This document shows positions 12,101-21,883 of a stretch of DNA of 64,000 nt, one piece after another. The notes under the pieces were generated by a model. It was given only the letters and a program-made list of their open reading frames with translations, did no database searches and was not told the DNA's origin. A program made the position numbers and the translations under genes. This stretch comes from Brachypodium distachyon (lineage: Eukaryota > Streptophyta > Magnoliopsida > Poales > Poaceae): NCBI RefSeq assembly GCF_000005505.3, contig NC_016131.3:10251501-10315500 (forward strand). Direction: 5' to 3'. The stretch's first letter is position 1. Each line of letters starts with the position of its first letter.

Positions 12101-13473
12101 CCTCCATTTGGGTTTATAAGGCTCCTATTGAAGTTTGTGCCACACTTTGACTAACAATTATTCAAATCATATTTAGTATATGTATATAAAAGTTATACCA
12201 TTAGAAAGAGTTTTTCAATGTGAATCCAACAATATATCTTTTGTGCCGCAATAATCTCATATTACCAGTGTAATTTTTGGTCAAAGTTTGGCATAAAATT
12301 CCGCACGGGTCTTATAAACCCAAACGGAGGGAGTATACAACGGTACTGTTGGGACGTTTGCTGTCAGAGGATATGGATGTAATTTTATACTGCTGGGTAG
12401 TGTTGTATAGTCTCTAATTTTTTATGCGCTCTTCTTGCCATAGCGAACTCACATATAAAAGTAAAGGTGTCATTTATTTTACGCTGTATACCTTTATGAC
12501 TATGAACCATCAGGTACAACATGTATAAAACAGTCTCCTTTTTTTTATGTAAGATGCCTTTGAGAAGCTAGACAGTGGCTTATACAAGCTTATTCTGTTT
12601 TTCCTGGAGACCTTGAGAAGCGAGACAGCGGCTTATACAAGCTTATTCTGTTTTCCTGGAGACATCAAGCAAGATCATTTTTCCTTGCTGTTACATGACA
12701 CACATATGAAGTAGTAATTGCAGCATCTTCTTCTAATACGAGAATGTACCTAACTAATTCGTATTTTTTCTCCTTCAATTTTAACAGGCTTACAGCAGCA
12801 AACACAGTCAGGGCTGATGCCACCGTAACAACTGACCAGGTACTGTGTTTTGTAACGTCTGGTTTCTTGTGGAATCTTGCTGTTGGTTTAGTAATAATCA
12901 GTGGCAAGTTATTCTGTGCAGCCTGATACATTTGATGAAGAGCTCAAGAAGCTGGTCGGAATGGGATTTGAGAAGGTACTTCATGGCTTGTCCCTATCGT
13001 ACTAGTGTATTGTCTTATCATGTCCTTGCTGTCTACGAAGTCCACCCATACTACATTTTTGAACGGGTAAAACGAACACTGTTGCCAATATTGTCTGCAT
13101 GGTTGGCTAGTGCACTGTGACTGGTGAGTTAGAATATTAAGTAACTGCATTGTTGCTCATGCTAGATGACACTTGCAGGAAGACATAGCTAACTCTTCAA
13201 GTCATATGCCTTATATAAGATGCCACAATTGTTTTAACTATACAGGTTTGTATTTATGTTGGTGGTTACTTTGCTGCAGACTCAGGCTGAAGTTGCTCTT
13301 GCTGCAGCTGATGGAGATACAAATGTTGCTATTGAGATTCTCATGAGTCAGCAGGTTCGTACTGATATATTTATGCAGGCATTGTCGTTAATTTGGTGCT
13401 CATAGTAATGTGATTCCTCTTGACATCCCTGTCTATTTTCTTGTGGTTCCTTCGTGGTTGATATCAGGATTAG
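3159..13473 (+). CDS. RBL15: Rhomboid-like protein with C-terminal UBA domain (RBL15-like)
   Basis: Exons: 3159-3182, 3615-3780, 4192-4495, 6705-6737, 6827-6918, 7018-7091, 7215-7315, 7388-7475, 11017-11159, 12788-12839, 12922-12975, 13280-13354, 13468-13473. All joins have GT..AG and keep phase, giving 1212 nt or 403 aa, about the length I recall for Arabidopsis RBL15. The start MRPNIITEAGITTRFNQWW is typical of this clade. Six-helix rhomboid core: H74, H79 and N83 in HGSLLHVLFN, catalytic Ser145 in GFSG, catalytic His197 in GHLSG. Residues 361-401 form a UBA fold with LVGMGFEKTQAEVALAAADG. The protein is predicted to be an active intramembrane serine protease of the endomembrane or plastid system with a ubiquitin-binding tail; the substrate is unknown. 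Introns 3 (2.2 kb) and 8 (3.5 kb) are swollen by transposons. The last exon encodes only D and the stop. Retention of intron 12 would instead add a 17-residue tail ending at a TAG near 13405. Confidence 0.9.
4619..5686. mobile_element. Mutator-like element (MULE) in rhomboid intron 3
   Basis: A perfect 9-bp direct repeat, taccaatta (4610-4618 and 5687-5695), flanks a 1068-bp element. Its ends are long inverted repeats: the left starts gagtgaattcc and the right, reverse-complemented, starts gagtaaattcc. The similarity extends about 150 bp inwards through blocks such as ttaccccatttagtga. A 9-bp duplication with long terminal inverted repeats is diagnostic of Mutator-like elements. The GC-richer core (about 4770-5480) has no transposase but has open frames on both strands, as in Pack-MULEs that carry captured gene pieces. 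I could not identify a donor gene. Confidence 0.8.
6066..6604. repeat. Tandem duplication of about 205 bp, second unit split by a MITE
   Basis: Unit 1 (about 6066-6272) and unit 2 (about 6275-6604) share blocks including aaacaaatatgtgtt, ctataatttccta and tcattcttcattttcaga. Unit 2 is longer only because a Stowaway element (6327-6450) sits inside it. The MITE therefore inserted after the duplication. Both lie in rhomboid intron 3. Confidence 0.75.
6327..6450. mobile_element. Stowaway MITE
   Basis: 124 bp with terminal inverted repeats (ctccctccgtccaacaaaag at the left; the complementary end at the right carries small changes), flanked by TA on both sides. Typical of grass Tc1/mariner-derived Stowaway elements. 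Confidence 0.9.
7476..8160. other. Start of rhomboid intron 8, mostly unassigned
   Basis: Just after the donor, ctccctccttcccaatttag resembles one end of a Stowaway element, but I could not find its partner. The rest up to about 8160 is unique-looking intronic sequence with no coding signal. Confidence 0.4.
8195..8700. mobile_element. Foldback/MITE-like element in rhomboid intron 8
   Basis: The left arm (tatctcctaaaccg ... gatccgttttcac) pairs with the right arm ending gtgaaaacggatcg ... cggtttaggagataaa. The core also has an inner inverted pair built on gtcgtcaaaacata, and a cluster of 22-bp direct repeats at 8515-8602. A diverged relative lies at about 20745-21440. Superfamily not assigned. 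Confidence 0.6.
8515..8602. repeat. 22-bp tandem repeats inside the foldback element
   Basis: About four imperfect units of the form ctggtaaccaagtgatataac. Related ggttacca blocks occur in inverted orientation near 8330-8380, so the repeats may form part of the hairpin stem. Confidence 0.65.
9144..9982 (-). mobile_element. tRNA-derived SINE interrupted by a Tourist MITE
   Basis: The direct repeat aagctctgtaat (9132-9143 and 9983-9994) flanks a retroposon read on the minus strand. Its 5' end carries a pol III A-box-like tgccataatggtt and a B-box-like gagttcgactcc; its 3' end is ggtcgagttttgt. Removing the inserted MITE (9193-9742 plus one TTA copy) leaves about 285 bp, a normal SINE size. The target-site duplication and internal promoter support a SINE rather than a tRNA gene. 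I do not recognise the named family. Confidence 0.7.
9193..9742. mobile_element. Tourist/PIF-Harbinger MITE nested in the SINE
   Basis: 550 bp with ends gggctcatttggttgc and gcaaccaaatgagcct, flanked by TTA on both sides (9190-9192 and 9743-9745). The trinucleotide duplication and the ggctcatttggtt-type terminus are characteristic of Tourist elements. The core contains GC-rich degenerate repeats (gcgggag...gaaggcgaggc) that create long but meaningless open frames. Confidence 0.85.
10017..10735. repeat. Repeat-rich block with ttagcgg/ctatagcg inverted motifs
   Basis: The left part has ttagcggactatagcg and the right part the opposite-strand forms gcgctatagc and gccgctaaatc, separated by a GC-rich core. 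A small inverted pair (ccaattttaattag / attagcactaaaattgg) lies at the left edge. This is probably a decayed terminal-inverted-repeat transposon in intron 8. Exact ends and duplication were not found. Confidence 0.3.
11160..12098. other. Rhomboid intron 9, left part, nothing recognised
   Basis: AT-rich intronic sequence after exon 9 with no coding content, no inverted-repeat ends and no clear tandem structure. Confidence 0.5.
12099..12333. mobile_element. Stowaway MITE in rhomboid intron 9
   Basis: 235 bp beginning ctccctccatttgggtttat and ending with its reverse-complement form, flanked by TA at both ends. Confidence 0.88.
12558..12662. repeat. Two-copy 53-bp tandem duplication
   Basis: Units at 12558-12610 and 12611-12662 share ggcttatacaagcttattct and differ at a few positions. 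They lie about 125 bp upstream of the exon 10 acceptor. Confidence 0.85.
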
Positions 13474-14061
13474 AGATTAACACCATACAATGCTATTCAA
13501 AGCAACCGCAGCTATCGAGCATGTACTTGTTATGAAGGCTGAGTTCAGACTAGATAGTGGAATTTGAAAATGATGCCAATGTGGTTGTTGAACAAGACTC
13601 CGTTGATCATGCTTGTGTTAAGGTGCAGAAGCTACCGTCTACTTGTATCTCAAATCTACTGACGCAGAAGTCTGAAGGCATCAGCTGACTGATTTCACCA
13701 GTCCGTCCACCGTAGCGTATAGATCTCTCTACCACCAGATGTCATGTATTTTGTGTTTTGGTTTTGTTAGAGTAAACAAATCTTGATGGACAACAATCCG
13801 ATATGGGCATCTAGCCATATTTTACTAGTGCTGCACTAAGATTGCTTGCAGAAAAACAAACAGAACATAGCGAACAGAAAAAACTGTCACCCTTGGGCAT
13901 TGTTTGCTTCCGATTAACATTCTTAACAGAGAAAATGTAGCACTGCAATGTTAAATAAAGTTCCCAATTTTTTTTCCGAAGAATCAGAAGTGGTCACTTA
14001 ACCGTTTTGTTCATGTAACCTACATTGATTAGGCAATTGGCATGTTTTTCCATAGAACATA

Positions 14062-14716
14062 CTCCCTCTATTAAATCTGTAAAAGAAATCTACCAAGCTC
14101 ACTCCAACTTAGGTTTATTAAATCTGTTATGATCTACTTAATAGCATACATACTGATATTATAGATATTTGGTACATTTTTCTGTACTTTGGTCAAATTT
14201 TAAAAAGTTTGACTTGGGACTATAGGTGGCTATCGGGCCGGGCTTTTTTGAAAAGCCCGGTAGCCTGACGGGTTTGGCCCGTTTGTGCCTGGCCCGGCAC
14301 ATATATACCCATCTGTGCCGTGCCCGGGCTTCAGCCTCAGCCCCCTGGCACAGGCCTGTTTATATTATTATTTTTAGGATTACATATTTGGTCCATTAAC
14401 CCTCTCAATTCTAACCCAACTCACCGTTTCTTCTTGTTTTGGTTCAGCCCATTTTTATTTTCCTTTAATTTGGCCCAGCCCAACATGTTTATTTTTTCAG
14501 CAATCTGGCCCATGTGCGGAGGTAGGCCTGTCGGGCCTTAACGGGCTTGGGCCGGCCGGGCGCAGTGCCGCGCCTGGGCCTGGAGGTTGCGTTTTCGGGC
14601 TGGGCCGGCCCGGCCCCTCTATTGCCAGGCTTCACCGGGCCGGGCCCAGGCCAGGCCCGGTAGCCACCTAGACTTGGAACAAATCTAAAACATATTATAA
14701 TTTCAATCTGAGGGAG
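14062..14716. mobile_element. Stowaway-type element disrupted by a nested insertion
   Basis: Starts ctccctctattaaat after TA and ends atctgagggag before TA. The core contains the GC-rich insertion at 14220-14670. Without it the element would be about 200 bp. Confidence 0.6.
14220..14670. mobile_element. GC-rich inverted-repeat element (hAT-like?)
   Basis: The left end has taggtggctatcgggccggg and the right end, reverse-complemented, taggtggctaccgggcc. The near-perfect direct repeat gacttgg(g/a)ac lies on both sides (14211-14220 and 14671-14680). The taggtggc..cgggcc ends resemble non-autonomous hAT elements of grasses, but the duplication length is not clean. A related single end starts at 23800. 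Confidence 0.5.
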
Positions 14717-14790
14717 TACAAATTTAAATAAAGTTGACGTAGAAGTGTGAAGGCATTTTGGCCATATAGATTTAATAAATCCATAGCAAA

Positions 14791-17700
14791 ATTGTTTTTT
14801 TTAGATGAAAGGCTTATCGCCCTGTTTCATTTCAGGAGAAACGAAACACAAAGTCTTGAACAATGATTATAGGCCAGAGGCCACAGCTCAAACGAGCAGG
14901 AGCTAAGCAGCATCGAAAAACAACATAGAATCCCAAAACAGCCAAAAACAATTGGCAGCTAAATCATTTACCAACACAGAAGCTATAGATTGTCAGGCAG
15001 CTCCCAGTTCGTTTCCATTTTTCTCCAGCGACAGCTTGAGTGGCTTTTTGCTTCTGCCAAGGTGAGAGTCCCAGGGCCCGTCAGAAGTGTTCGCCGCTTC
15101 TTGCTCATCGCAGTCTGGGTGTCTCCGAGGCCTTGTTCTCCAGCAGCAGCAAGCACCTGTCCCAGATTTGGATGAACTTTTTCGGGCACAACGGTTGCCA
15201 ACGCTTTAATAAGCGCAGTAAGTTCTTCCACAGGCCATATGTGTCGAGCAAAGAGTAAGTCATTACGAAATTTCCAAATAGTCCAGACAACAGCAGCTGT
15301 GATCATGTTAAGCGTCCCATTTCGTTTATTGCACAATCAGAAGTTGCCAGTCGTTCATACGATAAGATCTCAGGTTTCTGAATAATATCAGCAAACTCTT
15401 GAAAAAGTAATCTAGCTACCACACAGTTAAAGAATAAGTGAGCGATAGATTCAGATTCTGTACAGAACAAACAAGTACTATATTTTAACTCCTGCCTCTT
15501 TCCCAGGTTGTCTCTAGTGAGCAGCTTGTTATTACTAAGCAACCACAAAAACATGTGTATCTTCGGTGGTACAGTGATCTGCCAAAGAGCAGGTACATAC
15601 AAAATTTCTCTAAAGTTAACCACCGCATAGAGGGATTGTGAGGAATAAATTCCAGAATTATTAAGTTTCCACATCATTTGGTCTTGTTCATCTGTTAATT
15701 CAATGCTAGACAGGATCTGGGACAGCAGTCCCCATTGTTCAATTAATCTAGGCCAAAAAGTTCTCCAAAAAGGACAGCCTAATTTCATTATTGTCCAAAC
15801 TTCACTCACGGGGGCCATTTGCTCATTGCAAATGATATAAAGGTCCCAAAATTGGATTGCCAGACTTGACCCACCAAACCATTGGTCCTCCCAGAAACGA
15901 ACGTTTCTTCCATTCCCTATCACCCAGTGATAACCTATTATGGCAGCTTTCCCTGCCCACATGACCCCTTTCCAAAAGGTTGATCTTAACCTGTCATCAC
16001 ATGGTGTGAATCCAGCCTATATCTATGAATCCAGGAAGAAAGTAGTGTGACATTTAGATCTCTAAGGTTGGGTATACCCAAGCCTCCATATTCTTTTTTC
16101 ATTGCCATCATATCCCAGTTTGCCAAATGATATTTATGATGTCCTTCATAATTGTCCCACAAACAGTGAGCCATTTGTGAATTTATAGCATGAATTGCCC
16201 AATTTGGAAATTTAATTACAAACAGCAGGTAGATTGGGATACTCGCTAAACAAGCCCTGATCAAGATGATCCTACCACCATAAGATAGGAGCCTGCCTCT
16301 CCAGCCAGCCACTCTCTTAATGACTTTGTCAATTACAGGCTGGAGATCTTCCTTTCTTTGTTTACTGTGGTGCAAAGGTACACCAAGATAAGTCATAGGG
16401 AAGGCCCCCAGTTTGCAACCAAAGATTTGGGCCAAAGAATTAATCTCCTCCTCTTCGAGGTTCATTGTGATAAGATCAGACTTGTGGTAGTTAATTTTCA
16501 TTCCTGAAATTTGTTCATTTAGAGTAAGAACCCATTTTAGGTTTTGTGCCATTTACATATCATTTTTGAGGAAAATTAATGTGTCATCAGCATGCTGTAA
16601 GCTGATGACACCCCCAGGGCAAAACTCAGGGAGCAATCCGAAGATAAGATTTTGATTAGCTACTTTGACAAGCATTCTAGTAAACACATCAGCCACTAAG
16701 TTGAACAGGATAGGAGACAAAGGGTCTCCTTGTCTTAGGCCTTTTCCAGTTATAAAGTAACCACTTTCAGAGTCATTTAACCTTATACCAACTGATCCAC
16801 CATAGATCAGTGCTTGAATTTTTTTGATCCATTTTTGGCTAAAGCCCCTCTGTGTGATCATTTGTTCTAGAAATTCCCAGCTGACTCTGTAATATGCTTT
16901 TTCATAGTCAAGTTTCAGTAAAACTCCCTTATCTTTTTTAGAGTGCATCTCATGAATAATTTCATGTGCTGTGACAACACTATCCAATACATATCTCCCT
17001 TTGATAATGTAGTTTGGTTGATAGAAATCAACCTGTCTGCACAACTACTTATTCTGATTGTGCACACTTTAGCAAAGATTTTAAAGCTGCAGTTGGTAAG
17101 AGCTATAGGTCTGAACTTCTTAAGAGAAGTGGCATCTTGTTCTTTTGGGATCAAGGTTAACATTGCATAGTTTAATCTGTATAGGTCCGCGTTGTTGTTA
17201 TCAAAGTCTCTAAAGAGATTCAACAGGTCGGATTTAATAGTGTCCCAGAATTTTTGATAGAACAAAAAAGGGAAACCATCTGGTCCTGGAGCACCCTCTG
17301 CATAGGAGGAGAAAACAACCTCTTTAATTTCTTCCTCAGAGAAGTTCTGGTCCAACAAGTTGTTTTCTTCTTCTGTAACTGTGTCCTCTGGTCCCCAGAA
17401 ATCATCAGCTAAACAGATGTCCATTCTTTCTTCTTTACCAAAAAGTTTTTGATAGAAGTCCACAGCTATTTTTAACATGCCAGGTGTATCATGCACCATC
17501 CCATTTGGACCCTCCAAAGATACAATTCTCTTCTTCATCCTTCTTTGATTTGCAATGGCATGAAAGTAAGCAGTGTTTTTATCTCCTTCTAGGATGTCTT
17601 TTTCTCTAGCTCTTTCGTTTTCAGAGGGGAGCAGTTTTTGTGTTTCAGCCATGATATCAAGGCAGTCATACTCAGCAATTAAAGCTTTTTTGTGTTTCTT

Positions 17701-18262
17701 TTGTTATGCTTCAATATTAATACTCCAACCTTTCAGGAACTTTCTGAGTCTTCTTATTTTGTATTTCCAAATCTCAATAGCTTTGTGGCATGGACAAGGG
17801 AGGGACCAATTTTGGATAATTATGTCAATACAGCCCTCAACTTCCAGCCACCATTTTTCAAACCTGAAGATTTTCCTAACAGGTGCAAAGCTGCCACCAC
17901 AGTCTAACCACAGGGGTGCATGATCACTCCCAATTCTTGCAAAAGTGGATAAGAGGGAATAGGGGAAGTGTGCTTCCCAACAAGTTGAAACAAAGATTTT
18001 GTCTATAGCCGCCATTACAGGGGATTCCTGGTTATTTGACCAGATAAATTGCCTATTGGCAGGTTTTAACTCCATCAGAGTTGATGAGTTAATCCGGTTA
18101 TTAAACTTGTCAGCCCAAGATTGGTTAATGTTTCCAGAACTTTTCTCATTAGCATTTCTAATTAAATTGAATTCTCCTTCCACTAACATGGGAATCTTCA
18201 GTGATGACTTATCAGGATGTGTTGGCATATCGATGATTGTATCAATGGTGTGTATATTCTAG
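14791..18262 (-). pseudogene. 5'-truncated, decayed LINE (endonuclease-RT-zf-RVT)
   Basis: Read on the minus strand: the C-terminal endonuclease part (18228-17704) with the RIGSDHAPLWLD motif; RT N-terminal part (17652-16915) with SSYAEGAPGPDGFPFLFYQK; RT core (17044-16553) with KLDYEKAYYRVSW and the active-site box HADDT (normally Y/FADD); thumb and connection (16552-15986); zf-RVT region (15962-15303) with HLFFNCVVA; C-terminal end (15336-14983). A polyA tract (14791-14798 on this strand) marks the 3' end. ORF1 and the start of the endonuclease are missing. Breaks: stop near 17703, frameshift near 17040, nonsense at 16553, frameshift near 15990. No clear target-site duplication was found. 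Confidence 0.85.
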
Positions 18263-18685
18263 GCAGCCATGGACATATATGCAGTTGTTTTCCTCCCATA
18301 TCTCACTCAATCAGCCTGTTTTAAAAGAAAATATATACATATTAAGGACAGTGCACACATCCGAGCAGCCATCATACTAATATATATAAGCTAGGAATTA
18401 ACTACAAATGCATGATTAAGCACCAGATGTGCAATGGTGTGACATCCGTGACTCAACTGTTTTGCGATCACGAGCCACACACCTGTTTACTCTCACACAA
18501 ATGGGGGTGATACTTAAGCAGTTAGGAAAGTATGGTGTTTAGCCAATCTAAAAACAACATACTTTCTGAAACTAATATAGTACATCATAATTATATCATG
18601 ACTAGAAAACACAAGTTGTTCAAACGAGTGCTCCAGCAAGCATTTTAGGGTCTCTTTGATTCATAGGAAAAAGATAGGAAATTTT
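18263..18685. other. Unassigned AT-rich interval
   Basis: No coding content. The short segment 18565-18604 (tttctgaaactaatatagta...) recurs at 19780-19808 immediately before the duplicated rhomboid 3' block, and a weaker match lies near 32105. Confidence 0.5.
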
Positions 18686-18830
18686 CCTTAGGTGGTACTC
18701 TTTTTTTCGAAACGGAGGCAAAACCTTTGCCTCGTCCATTAACTAAGAAGAAGTTTCGATGCAAAAAACCGCTACAACACTCTCAAGAGCCATCGCGAAC
18801 GGCAACCCCCAAAATTTCAAAATTCTCGTA
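18686..18830 (-). mobile_element. Possible LINE 3'-end fragment
   Basis: Read on the minus strand it ends cgaggcaaaggttttgcctc...cgtttcgaaaaaaag, a hairpin followed by an A-rich tail, as at the 3' end of a non-LTR element. No coding part remains. Confidence 0.35.
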
Positions 18831-18906
18831 CATCATGTTTTTATCTGTATATTAGTCTAACAACCTACTTAACTAAATACTAAAATACTCCTCTAATCAA
18901 GGTTTT

Positions 18907-19574
18907 TGTGCCGAGTTCGTCTCGTGACTGGCCGCCGGAAGAAAAAACCACCGTTTCCGTCATTCTCGGTTCCACTTGCCTCTGATCGCCTATTGGCCAT
19001 CTGGAGGTAAGGGGAACCACGGATCAACATCTGGCAATCATCTTGGTACTTTCTTTGTAAGGTTTTGTGTGTCCTTTGCGGCGGAGTCCTGACAATGGAG
19101 GCGACGACGCGCGAATTAATGGTCTCCCGGCTTCATCGCCGTTCTGGCGTGGCTATCATGGTCTAACCCACTCCATAGAGTTTGTGGACCTCACGATTCG
19201 TAATCTCGTGATTTTCGTCATCTTTCTCATCGGTTTGGCGATGATTCAACGGTTCGACAACCTGTCTTCCGAGGGGTGTATCCCCGGCCACCGTGCGTTT
19301 AATTATCTTAAGTTCCCACTCGCTGGGGTGGGCGGCTCAGTAAAACTAGCTATGATTTTAAGGTTAGTCCAAATTATGCAGGTTAGGTTTTCTACTGTTT
19401 CATTGCCAGACATTTGGAGAAATATCAAGATGCGAATGGCGCAAGTAGAGAAGTTGGCTTCAAAGAGTTTTTATGTAACTTTCCGTTTATCCGAAATCTT
19501 TGTTGTCGTTTTTTTTTCCGATCAGCTGTACTCCGTTCATTGAATAAATAAAGCCAGATCTTTGTTCTGAAAAT
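18907..19574 (+). mobile_element. Full-length 668-bp polyA-type retroposon, copy A
   Basis: A perfect 11-bp direct repeat, atcaaggtttt (18896-18906 and 19575-19585), flanks a 668-bp unit that matches copy B (35678-36344, opposite strand) along its whole length. The 3' end is ttgaataaataaagccag followed by an A-rich tail. The ends and duplication show target-primed insertion in trans by LINE machinery. A 158-aa frame runs from 19067 to 19543 and contains DLTIRNLVIFVIFLIGLAM, a hydrophobic stretch that copy B also has. The frames of the two copies diverge after about 45 shared residues, so coding is uncertain. There is no tRNA-like head and no reverse transcriptase. I do not recognise the family. 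Confidence 0.75.
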
Positions 19575-19804
19575 ATCAAGGTTTTATGGCTTTGTGAAGA
19601 CACGCAGAGTAGTTTACCATTGAATTTTCATAACTCATATGAACTATACTGGTAATACTTATTTATGTAATATCTTACTTGAACTATTTTTTAACATTAT
19701 ATGCAAAATTTGAATCTTCTGTTGGTATTTTCCAGCTACAGGTCCGAGCTTAACTACCGTGATACAATGCAACGTTTTCTGAAACTAGTATAGTACATCA
19801 TAAT

Positions 19805-20695
19805 TATATCAGGATTAGAGATCAGCACCATACAATGCTATTCCAAGCAACCGCAGCTATCGAGCATGTACTTGTTATGAAGGCTGAGTTCAGACTAGAT
19901 AGTGGAATTTGAAAATGGTGCCGAAGTGGTTGTTGAACAAGACTCTGTTGATCATGCTTGTGTGAAGGTGCAGAAGCTACCGCCTATTTGTATCTCAAAT
20001 CTACGGACGTACTAGAAGTCTGAAGGCATCAGCTGACTGATTTCACCAGTCCGTCCACCGTAGCGTATAGATCTCTCTACAACCAGATGTCATGTATTTT
20101 GTGTTTTTGTTTTGTTAGAGTAACCAAATCTTGATGGACAACAATCCAATGTGGGCGTCAAGCCATATTTTACTATGCGGCACTAGGTTGCTTGCAGAAA
20201 AACAAACAAAACATAGCGAAAAGAAAAACTGTCAACCCTTGGGCATTCTTTGCTTCCTACTAACATTCTTAACAGAGAACATGTAGCATTGCAATGTTAA
20301 ATAAAGTTCCCTAAAAAAATCGAAGAATAAAAAGTGGTCACTTAACCGGTTTCTTCATGTAGCCTATAATGATGAACATAGTTGGCATGCTTTTCCACAG
20401 AACCTAGTCTATTTCAAATTATAAGATGATTCAGATTTTTTCGATGTCAAACTTCTTAAAGTTTGATCAACTTTATAAAAAAACCTGCCGAGATCTACGA
20501 CTCCAAAGTAAGTAGGTTTATTAAACTTGTCATGATCTATAACTTAATAGTATATATACTTATTTGATAGTGTAGATATTGGTACATTTTTCTGTGCTTA
20601 GGTCAAATTTTAAAAGGTTCGATTTATGATAAAGCTAGAACATCTTGTAGTTTGAAACTGAGGGAGTACAATGCTAAATGAAGTTGAGACATATT
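19805..20695. repeat. Second copy of the rhomboid terminal exon/3' UTR block
   Basis: It repeats the block at 13464 onward, including the splice acceptor, the GAT TAG terminal codons, the 3' UTR and a Stowaway-like tail, without the GC-rich insertion of copy 1. The left junction joins it to a segment like 18565-18604, with atatca at the join. No other rhomboid exons precede it. Confidence 0.8.
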
Positions 20696-20744
20696 CTGTC
20701 TCAGCTGACACTGAAGTTCTTGGAACGAACTCCAGTGTTTCTAA

Positions 20745-21440
20745 TTTACAGATAGACTAGAAGAATGTAAGTTTAAAATATTTCATAGCTTAAACTGTCT
20801 ACTCTAATCAAAATCCGTTTTCATCATTATTTTCGTTTGGTCAAGGGCTTCAAAACTAGATTTCACAAAGTTATGTTTCGATTTTTTTACCATGTGGTAA
20901 TTTTTTTACTAACAGGATGGTGACTTCATATATTATTAGGTGTTAATTATAATGCAAAAATCACCACCATGTTTTATATGAAGTCACCATGTAGTAACTT
21001 GTTACTCCTTCAAATCCAAATTAATTGTCAAAAGTCTGGTCAGATTTGATCTAGATACACGTGTATCTAGACACGTATCAATGTGTGGATTCACTCATTT
21101 GAAACAAAAGTGTGTCAATTAATTTGGATCGGAGGAAGTACAATTTTTTCGAAGTGTGGTAACTTGGTACTAATATGGTGTCAACTTCATATGTTATTTG
21201 GGTGGTAATTTTAACGCAAAAGTCACCATCCTATTTTCTACGAAGTTACCACGTGGTAATTTGGTAGTATTAAAGGGTGTCACTTCATATATTAATCAGG
21301 TGTCAACTTTTTAAGACGAAAAAAGTTGTCAAAACATAGTCATACAACATATAGTTTCGAAGCCATCATCCAAATATAAACACCGGTGAAGACAGATCGT
21401 AAACTGAATAAACAGGTTGAGAGTTAAGACATTTTAAAGT
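20745..21440. mobile_element. Foldback/MITE-like element with nested Stowaway
   Basis: The ends have atccgttttcatc... and gaagacagatcgtaaac..., with an inner pair built on gtcaaaacatag, resembling the element at 8195-8700. The core has repeated gtcacttcatat/ggtaattt blocks and is split by a Stowaway element at 21004-21138. Confidence 0.5.
21004..21138. mobile_element. Stowaway MITE nested in foldback element
   Basis: 135 bp, ctccttcaaatccaaattaa at the left and ttaatttggatcggaggaag at the right, with TA on both sides. Confidence 0.85.
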
Positions 21441-21547
21441 CTTGAATTAATTTGCAAACAATCTTCACGTTCAGGGTTGTCCGGTACTTTCATCAGCATA
21501 GTTTTTGTGTTTACAGCCACAGCCGGAGGACCCAGTAGGGCAAGGTA

Positions 21548-21745
21548 GATTTTTGCCTCAGTTACGAATTGGGGAAGATTATGACGGGGAACTAAAGGGT
21601 TCGTGGGTTGATGGGAGGTCGGGAGCGAGAGAATCGAACTGCCCTACAGTGATTTTTGCCTCAGTTAGGAATTGGGGAAGATTATGACGTGGAGCTAAAG
21701 GGTTTGTGGGATGATGGGAGGTCGGGAGCGAGAGATTCGAAGGAG
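21548..21745. repeat. Two-copy 103-bp tandem duplication
   Basis: Units start at 21548 and 21651 with gatttttgcctcagtta and share ggggaagattatgacg and gatgggaggtcgggagcg. Up to 21883 the sequence is GC-rich with open frames but no recognisable domain. It might be a gene fragment. Confidence 0.85.
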
Positions 21746-21883
21746 AGATAGATACCTACGGTGGAAGAAGACGAGGCAGGGGGCTGCGGCACCGGGCAGC
21801 GGGATGGGGAGGGAGGGGTGGCGCACTACACCACGATCCACTTTAGCTAATGGAGTGACAGAGCGCGGGGGCTTGGGCGCTCG

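Larger units (their letters stand above)
13464..14740. repeat. Rhomboid terminal exon/3' UTR block, copy 1 of a dispersed duplication
   Basis: From the last intron acceptor (atatcaggattag) through the presumed 3' UTR, this block recurs in the same orientation at 19805-20695. Copy 1 is longer because it contains a GC-rich insertion (14220-14670). Alignment was by eye; the first 400 bp look more than 90% similar. Confidence 0.8.
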
